From Seison nebaliae (Eukaryota; Rotifera; Pararotatoria; Seisonacea; Seisonidae), in contig JALJEE010000106.1 in assembly GCA_023231475.1 (NCBI GenBank), positions 1 through 64,000 on the forward strand: DNA of 64,000 nucleotides, written 5' to 3'. The position numbers were made by a program, and so were the translations under genes. The notes beneath the pieces are model-generated. The model did no database searches and was not told the DNA's origin. It saw only the letters and a program-made list of their open reading frames with translations. Positions 50,112-63,100 of the stretch are shown piece after piece (position 1 is the first letter of the stretch; each line of letters begins with the position of its first letter).

Positions 50112-53100
50112 ATGACCAAAGGTAAAACTAAATTGGTATCGGAGAACTATCAGCTAAAAACGATGTCGAAACATCTGCGGGAAATTTTTGCGAAGAAAGT
50201 TCATCGTGTATTCTTTCTAATTTTATAATCTCTTTTTTTATAAAGAATGACACGGAATATGCATTGAAAGTCGTGAAATATATTTATCAAGAAGTTCAGA
50301 CTAATTGAAATTATTTAACAAATGAGAATTTATAGAATCGAAAATCCGATCCACAAAATTTCATAAACATGTTAAATTGTAAGAATCGTCAAGAAGGCAA
50401 TTTATCTTGGAATGCTTCCGAAAGTGAAAATGATCCCTTTGATGATCCATTCAATAGTTAATATTGTGATAATTTTGATTATTCTAATTTAATTCCAAAA
50501 ATGAAAAGGTGTTCAAACTGGTTCCGAATTTCCACCATTAGATGACGGTCAGAGTGAAGGTTGTCAATTTAATTATCCATCAATCTAATATGATTTATTC
50601 AGAAACAACTTTCGGGGAGACGATGACAACGGATGACGGAAAAACAACGGAAAACACCGAACATTTAACGGAAACTATTCCTGACGCAATCGATCCATTC
50701 ACCGATCTTCCTAATGAAGATCTCGATACGACCAATGGCGACGAAACAACAAGTTGAGAATTAAATTTTAAAAATTTCAAACAATTTTTTTAGATAGTGG
50801 AACTGACCAATTATCAGGTTAAAGGTATGAACTTATCGTAAAAAATAAGTAATTTTCATAGATTTTGGTGCCCATGCAATAAGTAATGTTTTAAAAGAAA
50901 ATGAACCAAGTTCAATTTTTGAAAGTTGAAAATTAAATATTCTATTTTAGCTAGTGGGACAACAGAAACTGAAATATCAAGTTACTTTTAATAGAAATTA
51001 TGTTAAGAAGTTAATAAAATTATTGAAGGTGATATCCAAGAGAAGAATTTGGAAAGTTCTCCTTAATTCTCCAATTTCTTCTCATTATAATTGTAATTCG
51101 AATAGAAAGTGATGAAGTGAAACATCTCTTTCCATCAAGTTCAATTTGAAAAATTGGAAAAGGAATAAATCTCTTTTCAGCATCAATGATGACTAAATCA
51201 TTACATAATGATAACGATGTACTGGACGGTACATCATTCGATTCACTCAATCCGACAGTAGGTGAAAGTGCATTAACAGAAACCAAATCGGACGGTTATA
51301 CAAAATTTAAGAAATAGTTTGCCAATAAATTCAACTGAAGGTTTTGGAGAGCAACCGAACAAGTTTAATGATGAAATGACTACAGATATTACCGAAGATC
51401 CATTTGGAGACAATATTAGTGAAGGTTTGACGGAAAACGCAGACCAAAACTTTGGAGAAATAAAGAAAAATAGTGAGCCCACCACATTTGAAGAAACTAA
51501 AGACGACGCTTTCGGAGAAACAAAAAATGACGTTTTTGGGGAAACTAAAGATGATGGTTTTGGAGAAACAAAAGACGACGCTTTTGGACAAACAACAAAC
51601 GAAAAATTGGAAGAAGTTAAAAATGATCGTTTTGAGGAAGCTAAAGACGATGTTTTCGAAGAGACTAAAGATTCAGTTATAAATTAAATAATATTTGATT
51701 ATTTTAAAATTGATAAAATTAAAATAGAACATAAAAAATGATGTGCCTTTAGATTCATTTACAAATGAGAGTGCAGATAAAGATGGATTTGGTGTAACAG
51801 CAGAAGATGTACTTGGACCAAAACCCAATGAATTCGAGAAAGGAACTGCAGTAGAAGTAGAAGATCCTTTTCAAGATAATTCGGAAGATCCATTTGGAAT
51901 GAACGTTCCAGAAACAAATAAGGTAATAAAATTATTGTATGGAGATTTATTATCTTATTTTTTTAGGATACTGTAGCAATCGAAGAAGAAAAAAAGTCAT
52001 TTCAAGTTGTTGAAGTTAAGATAAATATGATAATGTTTTTCCTTCTAATTATTTTTAACAATTAGGACGATCAATTTGAGTCGTTAATCGAAAATCAAAA
52101 AGTTTCTCTTATATTAATGAATGATTTTACTGAATTGAATTAAAGGAAGATGAACCGGTTCCCATTGAAACTCGTGAATTTGAAAGTGAACCTGGTGTAG
52201 GTCTCGCGCAAACTGAAGCAGCTAAAGCTGCGAAAAAATCAATTGATGGTATCAGAAAGTCAACGACAAATGATAGAAAAAGTATAGCAAATCTATCAGA
52301 TGAAATATTTGGTGAACCTCCGAAACCAACGAAAGAAGAAGAAGAAGAAATGGAAAAAGCAGCGGAAGAAGAAAAAAAACAAGCTCTTTTGGAAGATAAG
52401 GAATTAAATGATTTTCTTAGTTTTCCTGAAGATTCGGAAGAGAAACCAGGCGATCAACCAAAAGATGAAACGAAAAAAAATGACGAAGAAGAAGATTTAT
52501 TTAATTTGCCGCCCATCGAAAATCCAGAAATATCAGATGATCCGTTCGCAAGTACTGACGAAGAACCGACAAAAGATGAACCGAAAGAAACGAAGAAAAG
52601 ACCAATGATTGTCCAACCAGAGAATATGGATGTCGGAGCGATAAGTGATGAGATTTTTGGAGACATCAAATTGAGTCCAGCAGAAAGTTCGAATGAATTC
52701 GCAAACGAATTCGATCGTCCATCAAGTCCAAGAAAAACGGAAATTATTAAAAATAAACCAGTTCAGCACACGAGAATTGTTCGAAATAAAGAAGCAAATC
52801 TCCCTCAGATTGCTAAAGTTATAGCCGATAATGAAGTGGAAGACGATGAATTTGTAGTAAAAGAGACAGCGGATGATAATATTTTAATGGATGACGAATT
52901 TGTTAAGAATTTTTTAATTGTCACAAATTCATTATTTCGAATTTAAAGGACAATATAAAAAATGATAAGGACGACGAACATGGAGGTCTCGTTACTAAAA
53001 TTATTCAATCGAAAAGAGAGATTGAAAATACGATGGTCACAGGACTTTCATCACGACCGAGTGTTGTCGAAGATGAATTCTCGAAAATGGAAACAAAACG

Positions 53101-53573
53101 ACGACATGATTTAGAAGAAGAAATTTCAGATATGCAAAACAAAATTCAATCGATAACTAAAAAGTTTCATTTTGAATTTTTAGGGAGACCATTAAATGGT
53201 TGTTTTCGTACTGAACTTCGTATTTAGAGTTGGACCAGTTGGTCGTATACTTGACAGTTTGATGGAGGACATGGATCTGATGATGAGGGAACGAAATGAG
53301 TGGAGTAATGATTTTATTAAAGTTCGACGTCAATATCATATGCAGAAAACGTTAGTTTCCTTTCATCGTAAGATGCCGCTCAATCTTCACATAATAATCC
53401 TCTTTTATAGTAATTTGGAGGATCAGCTATTGCCTCTGCAGAAGCAGGAGAAAGAAATTGAGCAGCAAATTGAAGATATTTATGAAAAGATTACTTCGAT
53501 CAAAAGCCAAATTTTGCAGAACGAAAAACGAATTGAAACACTCATTATTAATGTTTCCAGTCATGCCAGTTAG
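50112..53573 (+). CDS. IFT54/TRAF3IP1-like protein, 17 exons
   Basis: Exons: 50112-50198, 50246-50269, 50336-50456, 50509-50559, 50603-50752, 50794-50817, 50862-50924, 50951-50980, 51181-51294, 51341-51675, 51728-51922, 51967-52014, 52066-52101, 52146-52901, 52949-53163, 53228-53350, 53411-53573. Phases close; about 844 aa. The C-terminal 200 residues match the TRAF3IP1 (MIP-T3) coiled coil: GGLVTKIIQSKREIE, then KKVGPVGRILDSLMEDMDLM, then QKQEKEIEQQIEDIYEKI and ILQNEKRIETLI. In animals this region binds IFT20 in the IFT-B complex, which builds cilia. The usual N-terminal calponin-homology-like tubulin-binding domain is not seen. Instead the first 450 residues are acidic and disordered, with DPF motifs (DPFDDPF, DPFGDN, DPFQDNSEDPF) and an 8-residue repeat array. 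Several exons are microexons of 24-36 nt. Confidence 0.75.
51484..51675 (+). repeat. Coding array of eight 8-residue repeats
   Basis: A 24-nt unit encodes x-F-G/E-E-T-K-D/N-D. Copies are TFEETKDD, AFGETKND, VFGETKDD, GFGETKDD, AFGQTTNE, KLEEVKND, RFEEAKDD and VFEETKDS. The inner copies are nearly identical at DNA level, so the array expanded recently. It ends exactly at an exon border. Confidence 0.8.
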
Positions 53574-56500
53574 AAGGGAAAGATGAATGGAAATTTGAAG
53601 AAATATTTGTGAATCAAATGACATTTTCTTTGAACGATTTCCATTCCCTCCAATTGAAATTCTGCCCACTATACTAAATGAGTATTGTAACACTTTGTCG
53701 AATTTGAGAAAAATAAAGGATCTTTCGCTCCAACTCCGAAATGACGAACATTCTCGTTTATAATTAGACTACGAATGTAAAAATATTTACTTCCTTCACG
53801 AAAATTATAAGTGAAGAAACAGTTTATGAACAATTCGTCACCAACACACGAAAGTGAGAGGGAAGGGAGAGTGTGATATGGGAAGGAGAACTATAATTAA
53901 AATTCTCCTGATTTGCCAAATGTAAGTCGAAGATGTATCAATGTTATTCAAACATTATAATTAACGTCGAGCACAACGGAAACCTTAACTGTAATACAAA
54001 GAATAAAAATTAGAATTTATTCATTTATTGTGCTGTGAGTTAGAGTTATTTATTAGTTCGAACTTGTTGCTCTTCAGATTTGTTTCATAATATTTCCCTT
54101 TCGACTATCCGCACATATTGAATAGAACTATAACATTTCATTACTCATCAACATTCTCCATGTTTATGTATTGTGTTTATATGTGTGTCTGTGTGTGAAT
54201 ATGTGTGTAATTGTGTGCTTATATATATATATGTGTGTGTGTGTGTGTGAACGTAATCAAGCGAGATTATTGTCGTTCACATCCAAATCTGCATGGAAGG
54301 AAAGTTCGACGCTAAACTAAAGTAGTCGAGCAAATGTTTTAGCATTGCTTCGGAGTTATAAATATGCATGTCTCCAACGAATGTTGGAGAAATTGAAAGG
54401 AATACATGATGTGAATGCGATGTGCCAAAAGGAAGATAATTGGGCGGAAACAATTATATCGAAACTGAAGGGTGACGCCGATGATGAATTTATCTGAGTG
54501 AATTACATTTTCGAATGATTGACAGTCAGCAATGGATATTTGTCACTCGTTCGTTCGCCCAATTTGCCTTTTCTATGAAACGAACTATAACGTTTCACAC
54601 AACGATTGAGTAAGTTCAATCGTTTTATTGTTTCATTTCGGAGAGTAACTCTTCGATTGTTTCTCAATTCGTCTCCTTTCTTTCCACCGTTCTAACAATT
54701 ATCGTTCGATTTCGTACGTTTTCACCTGAATTACATCACGAACACTACGGTGCCATGAAAAACAATTATTTTATTGTTCTCCTCTTCGCTCCACAAACTA
54801 ATCTTCTTCTTAATAACTAATTGGAAGGGCATAATTGCCACTATTCAATTCTAGCGCATTTTCAATGATTTTCAAATCCGATTCGAACAATGATCAGTGA
54901 ACAAATCAAATTGGTACTTGAAACCATTTGGAAAGTTGTGGAGCAGCTGTCATGATTTGCAGATAATAACTGCCATAGAAAATGGAAGGGCGGAAAAGAT
55001 TTTGGTAGTTCATGCAAAATAAGTAGGAGACAGGAAGTTAATCCTGTTTAGCGAGAACTACTTCGTCAGGTATTAACCAGATAGAATGGTCAACTTTGTC
55101 TTATCTCCACTGTTCATCTTGTTTTTTCAGAATGATGGAGTGTCGAATGATATAGCACATTCCCTCAAGAACTCCCACTTCTTCCTCCCTCATCAATTGT
55201 TCGATGATTTTAAATCTCCAAAAGAAAATTATTATGATTCCATTGAATGATTGACGATATTTGTGAAATTGATTGTAACTTACAATCCGTACGATTTGGA
55301 AAAGATAAAGGCATTATTATTATCATTCATTCATTCATTCATTCATTTGCCTTGTATTTAGGAACAATCAAAATACCTATCATATCCATCGAATACCAAC
55401 AGGAATATATCTCTCGTGTATGTGGTAGGAGAGGAAAGGAAGATTCGTCAATGCCTCAAGGTGAAGATTGACACGATTTGTATTTTTTATCAATATTTGA
55501 TAGGATGTGTGTAGATGTAATTTATAATTACTGTGAGGCTACATTGTTTCGAGGAACGATTCAATTGTTTTCAATCAATAATCAACAATTCAGATTCTGT
55601 TTTGTATTTTAACTAAATATCTCGTATCGTTCAGTATAGACTCTTTTATTATTATTCTTCTTCGATTATGATTATGACGATTCTCATTCTCTTCTCATTC
55701 TTCAATTCGAAATCTTTTCTTCTCCAATACAAGAAATTCATTGTTTTCCGTACGAATAAAAATCGACGATAATATGGTCGATAGTCGGCGATTTCTCTCT
55801 CATTTACCTTTCCCATTCTCCTACACTATATCTTGTTCATTTTTCTTCATATTAATTTGATTTCAATCGCCGCTTTCTTACAATTGAAACTATTATGGTT
55901 TGTTGAATCTGATAATTTCGACTTCTGACATCATTCACCGCCATTTCACCCTATGCAATTGATTGCACATCGTTCCATTCACAATCAAATTATGCTGCTG
56001 TGTTTAGATAAAAAAGTTTATTCCTCTTTCTTCTTCATCTCACGGGAGACATCTGAGACTTCTTCCTTCTCTTTAGTTCCTCTCTCGGTCTTTATCTTCC
56101 CCCCCAAAATTCTCTTATCCAGTTAAATTGTTCGTTCATTCTTTCTTTCTTTTACTCCCCAAAATATTTTTCTATTACACCAATTATCACCGTTAGTTAA
56201 TTTAGTTATTCGGTTGTTCGAGAAATTTGATTGGAATGTCATATAACTGGAAATTAAACGATTCAAACAGATATCAGACGAAATTCCTTCGCCACTCTCA
56301 GGTGATAATAGTCGAAATGTTCACTGGAATTTTAGAGAAACTCAATTTTTGGATTAGCTTTTAATTTACCCTCGATCAGTTACTTATTTGACATAGTTTC
56401 GTAGAAAGTTCTCAATATTTTAAATGAATTTTATTCCCCTCCCAATATCCAAGAACGTAAATCATTTTAATTAATATTTCTTAATAATATTATTAGAATT

Positions 56501-57652
56501 TGTCGTCGACCTTCGACCGAATTATCATTCGGAGATAATTATTCTGAGATGTTTAATGATAATAATCCTTTTCTATTTCTTTATCTTCTACTTGTTAGCG
56601 GCTTAATATACACCAATCAGATTTGATGGATATTCGTCATTCATTTGACAAATGTTTTTCTTTCTTTCGTTTCTTCTCCACAATCACTTCTTACAAACAA
56701 ATCGTATTTTTCTCCCAACTTCACTTATCGTCAATTCTCGTTTCAAACGATAAGTTCCATCAACGAGTTGTTTGATGGTAAATGATAAAAGTATTGGAAT
56801 GTCCTATTAGAATTTCGATAACATTTTACAGAAACTAAATTCGCGATAATACTTTTCTCTTCAACCGAACAAAATGTATATGTCACAAAAGAACAAATTT
56901 TTCTTTCCATTTCAATTGTTTGTAATTCGAGGAAAATATGTTTGATAATCAGCAGGAAATATTTTCTCTATTTCCCCCCCAATAAATTTCAAAGATTTCA
57001 AGGACCAAATGTTTAGAAATTTCCTCCAATTTATATTTAGTTGTTTTTTTTTCGATAAATAAGTAAATCATCTGTCGATAATAATAGTGGGGATGGATTG
57101 AGATCAAATGATCAATCGTAAAATTTCTCATGAAATGTAGTGTAGGTCAATGGAGATGATGGGAGGGAAAATTGATGTGGGAATTTCATCCATCGTGAGA
57201 ACGAACTTCCACAATAAAGATCAGCTAATTAATGTAACATGATTTCAGTTCTCACACAATCCTTTCTGTTTGATATGTGCACACGACAATTGGATTGCAT
57301 AAGGAAAAGAATTTTTACTCAAAATATTTTTATGTTCCAATTTTCTCCCACGCAAATCAGTCTCGAACGATTTCTGATTTAGTGATAGAAATCATCGAGT
57401 AAGTGTTCGATATAAAACTAGCTAAAGTTATTTGACGAGAAACATCTCGAAATAGTTTTTTTTGAAATTTTTTGGATAACATCTGAAGTACCTTCAATTA
57501 TTCCATTCACTTTTAAAATTCATCTTCATACAGCTTATCGATAATTTTTGGCGGATTCATATTCATCTTTGAAGCGGATTTTATTCACCTCTTGTGATTT
57601 GCATAAGTATTGAATTATTCTCATTCTTTCCACCAACAGAGATAATTGTGAA
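53574..57652. promoter_or_regulatory. Four-kilobase non-coding stretch upstream of Distal-less
   Basis: This is the longest gene-free stretch in an otherwise crowded window. It holds a TG/TA microsatellite (about 54165-54250), an 8-bp perfect inverted repeat with a 4-nt loop (54371-54390), and an ATTC microsatellite (about 55325-55346). A short open frame at 55247-55471 has no gene-like features. Developmental regulators often keep long upstream enhancers, so this is a likely regulatory domain. That is inference from position and length. Confidence 0.4.
54165..54250. repeat. TG/TA microsatellite
   Basis: An imperfect run of TG dinucleotides with an inner TA run (about 54219-54231) and a final uninterrupted (TG)9-like block. 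It is simple sequence with no sign of function. Confidence 0.85.
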
Positions 57653-59627
57653 ATGAATGAAATTCTTCAATTGCAGAGTATGAGGAATTTGAATACTCAT
57701 CATAATTCGAATCAACTTCGAGAAGAAAGAAACTGTACGAGTGAAATGCAAAAATCGAAGAAAAGAAAAATCGATGAAATCGATACATCTACATATCCAA
57801 CATCTCGTCGTTCGGATGATGACGACGATAGTGGAAATAATACTTCACATACGAGCAGTAGCTCGGAACATTCGACATTGAAATGTCCAAGTGATTTCGA
57901 CGAGAATAAACATGAATTGAAATACAAATTAGATGAAGCGATTATGGCGAAATATGCCCGAAAAGAACCGATGAATAATTTATTGACATCCTATACAGAA
58001 TATTTACAACAAATTCAATCGAATCTCCAATCAGCTAATATTCCTTCTAATCCAATCACGTCAACTATTGGTAACGCCGTTATTGATGATAGTGGAATTG
58101 ATGACAGTATCGATGATAATCGAAGACAATATTTATCATTAATGTTGAATCCTACAACATCATTACCGATGACCAATTTATCCACTTCTATCCCATCAAC
58201 AACTCAATCACATTTACCAGTTCTCAACGAAACGACAACAACAACATCATTCGTCTACAATCAGATTCCCCAGACCACATCACCAAATCTCATTTCAACA
58301 ACGCCAAGTTTTAATAATTGCATTAATTTGCCATCAAACGATCAATTTTCATCTTATCAACATCTGCTTTCTAATTTTGCTGCATTGCAACAACAACAAC
58401 AACAACAACAAGTTCCACAAAATTCTGGTGATATGACAATGTTCCTCCCAAACTATTTTTTGGATGGTTCCAGCAGAAAGTTACCACAATTTCAGACGAT
58501 GATAGATAGTGAAATTAAAGGGAAACTCGACGAGGATAATACGAACAATAAGAACAATAATAAGAATGATGAGAATAAAAATAATTCAACGATCTCAAAT
58601 GTTGTAACGGAGCAAATAGCGAACAAATCGGTAAAGAGTTCCAGCTCATTCAATTTAACTTCCTGTTAGTACAAATTAAATTGTTTTCTTTGTTCATTTT
58701 CATTTTATAATTTCTAGTTAATCCTCATTCGTTAGCAACGGCTAGATCGTTAGGTATTAAAATGACACCGAGAGGAAAGAAGATCCGAAAGCCAAGAACA
58801 ATTTATTCGAGTATGCAATTACAAATCTTAAATAAACGGTTCCAACGAACTCAATATTTGGCCTTACCCGAAAGAGCCGAATTAGCAGCCAGTTTAGGCT
58901 TAACTCAAACTCAAGTTAATATTATATTCGATAATCATCAATAATGTATTGTTTAATTTAGGTGAAAATTTGGTTCCAAAATAAAAGATCAAAATTTAAG
59001 AAATTGGTGAAGAATACGGGCGATGATATCTCTCAATCGCTATTATGTGAATCGGATGACGAGATAGTTGAAGATGAAGAAAAACTTTCAGACAAGGAAG
59101 ACAAAGATGACGAGATTGAAAATATCGGGAAAGATGATGATTTGAAAGATAATTTGAAATATAAGGAAATGAAAGAAGTGAAAGAAGATAAAGAGGATAA
59201 GAGTATTAAGAAGTCGAAATTCCCACCAACCACAATGAGTAATGTGAATTCTAATAAAAATATATCAGACAATTATCTCCCATACTTCTTACAAGGACAA
59301 ACGGAAGAAGTAAATAATGAATTAACGAATGATTTATTATTTAATGGATATCCATTAGCGGCAGCGGCAGCAGCAGCAAACTCATTCAATTTCTATTCTC
59401 GTCTTCCCGAATTTCAAGTAAATGAACCGGCCGAAAATAAATGTAACGATCTCTACCAGAACTATCTACAAACAACATTCAATTCACAGCATCTTCCACA
59501 ACAACAATCTCAACAAATTACTAATCAATCTTCAACAGTTGCACCTACAACATCTTCCGTACTAACCAATGAGCAAATTGAACAATTATATTCTCAGACC
59601 TTAAACAATTTCAATCCAAATTATTGA
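57653..59627 (+). CDS. Dll: Distal-less/Dlx homeobox transcription factor
   Basis: Three exons, 57653-58664, 58718-58914 and 58962-59627, close in phase and give 624 aa. The homeodomain is nearly diagnostic: [20 protein letters not shown], then [19 protein letters not shown], then [17 protein letters not shown]. The second intron (47 nt) lies between homeodomain codons 44 and 45, the position used by Dlx genes across animals. Distal-less directs outgrowth of appendages and patterning of head and sensory structures in many animals. The flanks are low-complexity: an N-terminal Ser/Asn/Thr-rich half with a Q8 tract encoded by (CAA)n at about 58388-58411, and a C-terminal acidic Lys/Glu stretch followed by a poly-Ala run. 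The start ATG 57653 is the first in the frame. At 624 aa it is much longer than vertebrate Dlx (about 300 aa). Confidence 0.95.
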
Positions 59628-60115
59628 GCCAAAACAAAAATAATTCTCAAATGAATCCGTATGATTCTCCAAATTAATTTGGTCATAATGAAACCTTTAA
59701 ATGATCGTTAATTCAACAAAAACAAGAACGGCAAAAAATAAATAACGTAACATTAAATTGATCGTAATCAATTCTCAGCTCAACAACAACAAGAATAAGA
59801 ATAATAACCCGAATTTTTTCAGTATTTTAACAGTTGAAATATTTGAAAATTTTTAATTTTCCACTTAATATTCATTCAAAATCATTTTATTTATGTTCCA
59901 CTTTCTTAATTTTCTCGATTTCTCAATTTCAGATAGAAATCTCTTTTTAATTATCTTTATTAAACTTTATGAATTTTAATCGTTAGATCTCATATGACTC
60001 ATTCAATATTTGCCAAATAGAAATTATTCATTAATTTGGAGATGGAAGACAATAGAAGAAATGACAAATCCAATTTTAAAAAATTATTTCATTTTAAATA
60101 AACTATTTATCAATA
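59628..60115. other. Convergent intergenic spacer
   Basis: About 490 nt of AT-rich DNA holding the Distal-less 3' UTR (AATAAA-like near 59736) and the end of the minus-strand coiled-coil gene. No gene is visible. Confidence 0.45.
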
Positions 60116-63100
60116 TCATGACGGTTCAACTTCAATTGTCGTTGCGGTTTGCTCGTCTTGTTTATCATTGACTAGAGTAGTCGTACTGTCTGTTTGTAAG
60201 TTGTTAGCGATATTTAATTTCTTTCGTCTCAATTGCATTGAAGATGACAAGGATGATATTGATGGAGCTGGTTGAGCGTATCGACGCATAATATGTTCAA
60301 TATTTTCAGATGAAGTCACATCAGAAATAATTGATGGTGATGATGGAGCGATGATTGATGGTCGTTTGGAAGGATTATAAAATCGCGATTTGAACGGAGT
60401 TGGAGTGAATCGTTGTAATGATGAATCTCGAGATAATCTTTCACTTTTGTTCATTCTAATTACGAAAGACAAGAAGAAAATAATAATAAACGACATAAAA
60501 CATAAATATAAATTAAATTCACATTTAAAAATTGAAATTATACTTTATTCTAATTTTATGTTATCTGCCATAAACATTTATTGTGCATATAATTTTCTAT
60601 TCTATCGGATTCTATTTTATTGTCGAAATCAACCAATTTTTTTTTGGAAAAAAATATAATACTAAATAATTCGTTTAATCAATTTAGTTCTCGACAACTA
60701 AACGAAAGGAAGAAGAATAACATGCTAAAAACGAATAATTCTAATGAAAAAGAAACAAATCTGAGAATGTTCGGAGGAATGTTTATGAAAGAAATACTTT
60801 CGATTTTCATTCAGATTGTTTTCTGATCCTTCCTCATTTTCATATTCGTTCGAATTACTCGAATTATCATAATAAAATTCATTCTCATGTCGTTTTTGGT
60901 GTTGTTGTTGTTGTTGTTGTTGTTTTCGACAGTCGCCTAAAAATCGACTTAAATGTTTCGAATCACTCATGGCTGATACGGCAACAATTCGATGTTGTTT
61001 TTTTCGTTGTTCTTCTTTAAAATGAGTTCTTTTTACATCTTTTGATGGTTTTCGCGATCGTTTCGAGATTATCGATTGTCTATCTGATGTTCCATCATGA
61101 TACTGATCTCCATTGTTTAGATATTTCATGATTTGATCACGGGATGGATTAGATATCATTTCGTCTTGTTGAAAAATTTGATCGTTGTCAGTCGTTGTAT
61201 CACTTTCAACTGACGATTGGAAAGATTTATTTGGATAATGTGAATGTTGAGAATGTTGTTCGTTGAAGAACTTATAATTTGATGATTCATTCGAATTATT
61301 ATGATAATGAGAATTACTCTCAGAAATCATTTCCTCATCAATCGAACTGTTGTTGTTGTTGTTGTTGTTGTCATTGTTATTGTTTGTATTATTGTTCGAT
61401 AACGATTCACTTAATTCACGTTTCAATCGACGACATGAATTTTGAACTATCATCAATTTCTCTTCCTTTTTTATTTTATCATATTCACTTTTATCGTAAC
61501 CAGAAAAAATTACTAACGGTTCGTTGTAATTCTATTTTATATTCTTTCGATTTTTCAGTTAGTCGACGATTCGACTGTTGGAGAATGTCTTTCTCACGAG
61601 CCTCCTCATCTAATTTCTCTCCTAATTCTCCTAATAATTTCTCTTTCCTCTTATTCTCATGGAAAAGATTTGTGGAACGTTTCCGTTCCTCATCAATCTC
61701 CCTCAAAAACGATTCACTTTGCTATGAGGAAAATTGTCGATATTCAACAAATTCAATTCAACTGAAATTCAAATGAAACCTTCGCTGCAATTTGTTCATT
61801 TTTTCTTATTCTCGGTGATCGTTTCGTATCCAAAATATTATCTGATTTCAAAATATTTATTTGTTTCTGCAAATGGATTTTATCTTCTTCCAATTCCTCA
61901 TTTCTCTCTCTCAATTCTACCAATTCTTTATGTTGGAGGCCATTCTCCGAATTGAGATTTTTCTGTTTTCTTTCCAACTCTCCAAAATCGTCTTGCAACA
62001 AACTCAACTCGTTCTTCGTTCTCTGAAGGTCACCTAGATTAAAAATTAGAAATTAAATTTTTTTCTTTCCTCAAAACACCGACCATCAATATGAGCTTTC
62101 TCACAAATCATTCTCTCATACTCTTGTTTTTGGAGAGTGAAATCGTTATTTAATGTCATTCTTTCATCTTGTAACAATCGTTTTTCTCTTTCAACCTATT
62201 TGAACCCAAATCACTTATGATTGTTAATTTCAAAAATTAAAAAACTTTCTCCACCAAAATCTTCAATTGATCACACTCTTCTTTTAATCGACTAATCTGT
62301 TTTTGTTGTTGTTGTTGTTCCAAATCTTGTTTATCTTTCGAAATGACGTCATCATCATGACGTTTTTGTAAATCCTATTGAACAGAAGATGTTTTAATAG
62401 AAAATTTGAATTCATCATTCTAACTCGATATTCATTTTCGATTCTTTTCATTTTCTTTTCTAATTCAACTTTCTGTTTAACAACACTCTCCATATTCTGT
62501 TGTTGGTCGTTCATATCAGTTTGATATTTGAATTTCATTCTTTGTAATTCATTCTTTAATTTATTGTCTAACATTTGATTAGTTTCCTGGAGTTGATCCA
62601 TCGTCTTTTTATGAGATGTTCTAAATCGAATTCAATTCAATTTTTTTTTTTATAATTGAACAAGAACTTTAATAAACTAATTTCTTCATCTTTCTCCAAT
62701 TTATTTTTTTCTCCTTCTTCTCTCATCTTGTTCATTTGTGTATTGGTATTTTGGAGCTTGGTTCGATATCGATGAAATTCATCTTTCAAATCGTCATATT
62801 TCGATTGTACTGTCGATCGATCATTATCTAATTGTCGTCGCTGTTTTTCAATTGACGATAGTTTCGTTGATGTTTCTTCATATTCCGATTTCAATGATTC
62901 CAATTCATCTAAAATGTGAATGAAAAAAAATTGAACATAATGGAAAGAGACCAATTAATCGACGTTTCTCTCTTACCAACGACGAGACTTCTTCCTGAGC
63001 ATTTTCCATTTCCGTTTTCTGCGTTAACAATTCCGTTTGTTGACTTCTCACTTTGATTGACAACCGATCGATTTCTTCTTCGTTGCCATTTTGAAGTAAT

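Noticed and set aside
55247-55471. Plus-strand 74-aa open frame upstream of Distal-less
   Set aside because: It crosses the ATTC microsatellite and shows no domain or flanking exon signals.
60390-60826. Plus-strand open frames between Distal-less and the coiled-coil gene
   Set aside because: They lie across the intron and last exons of the minus-strand gene and have no features of their own.
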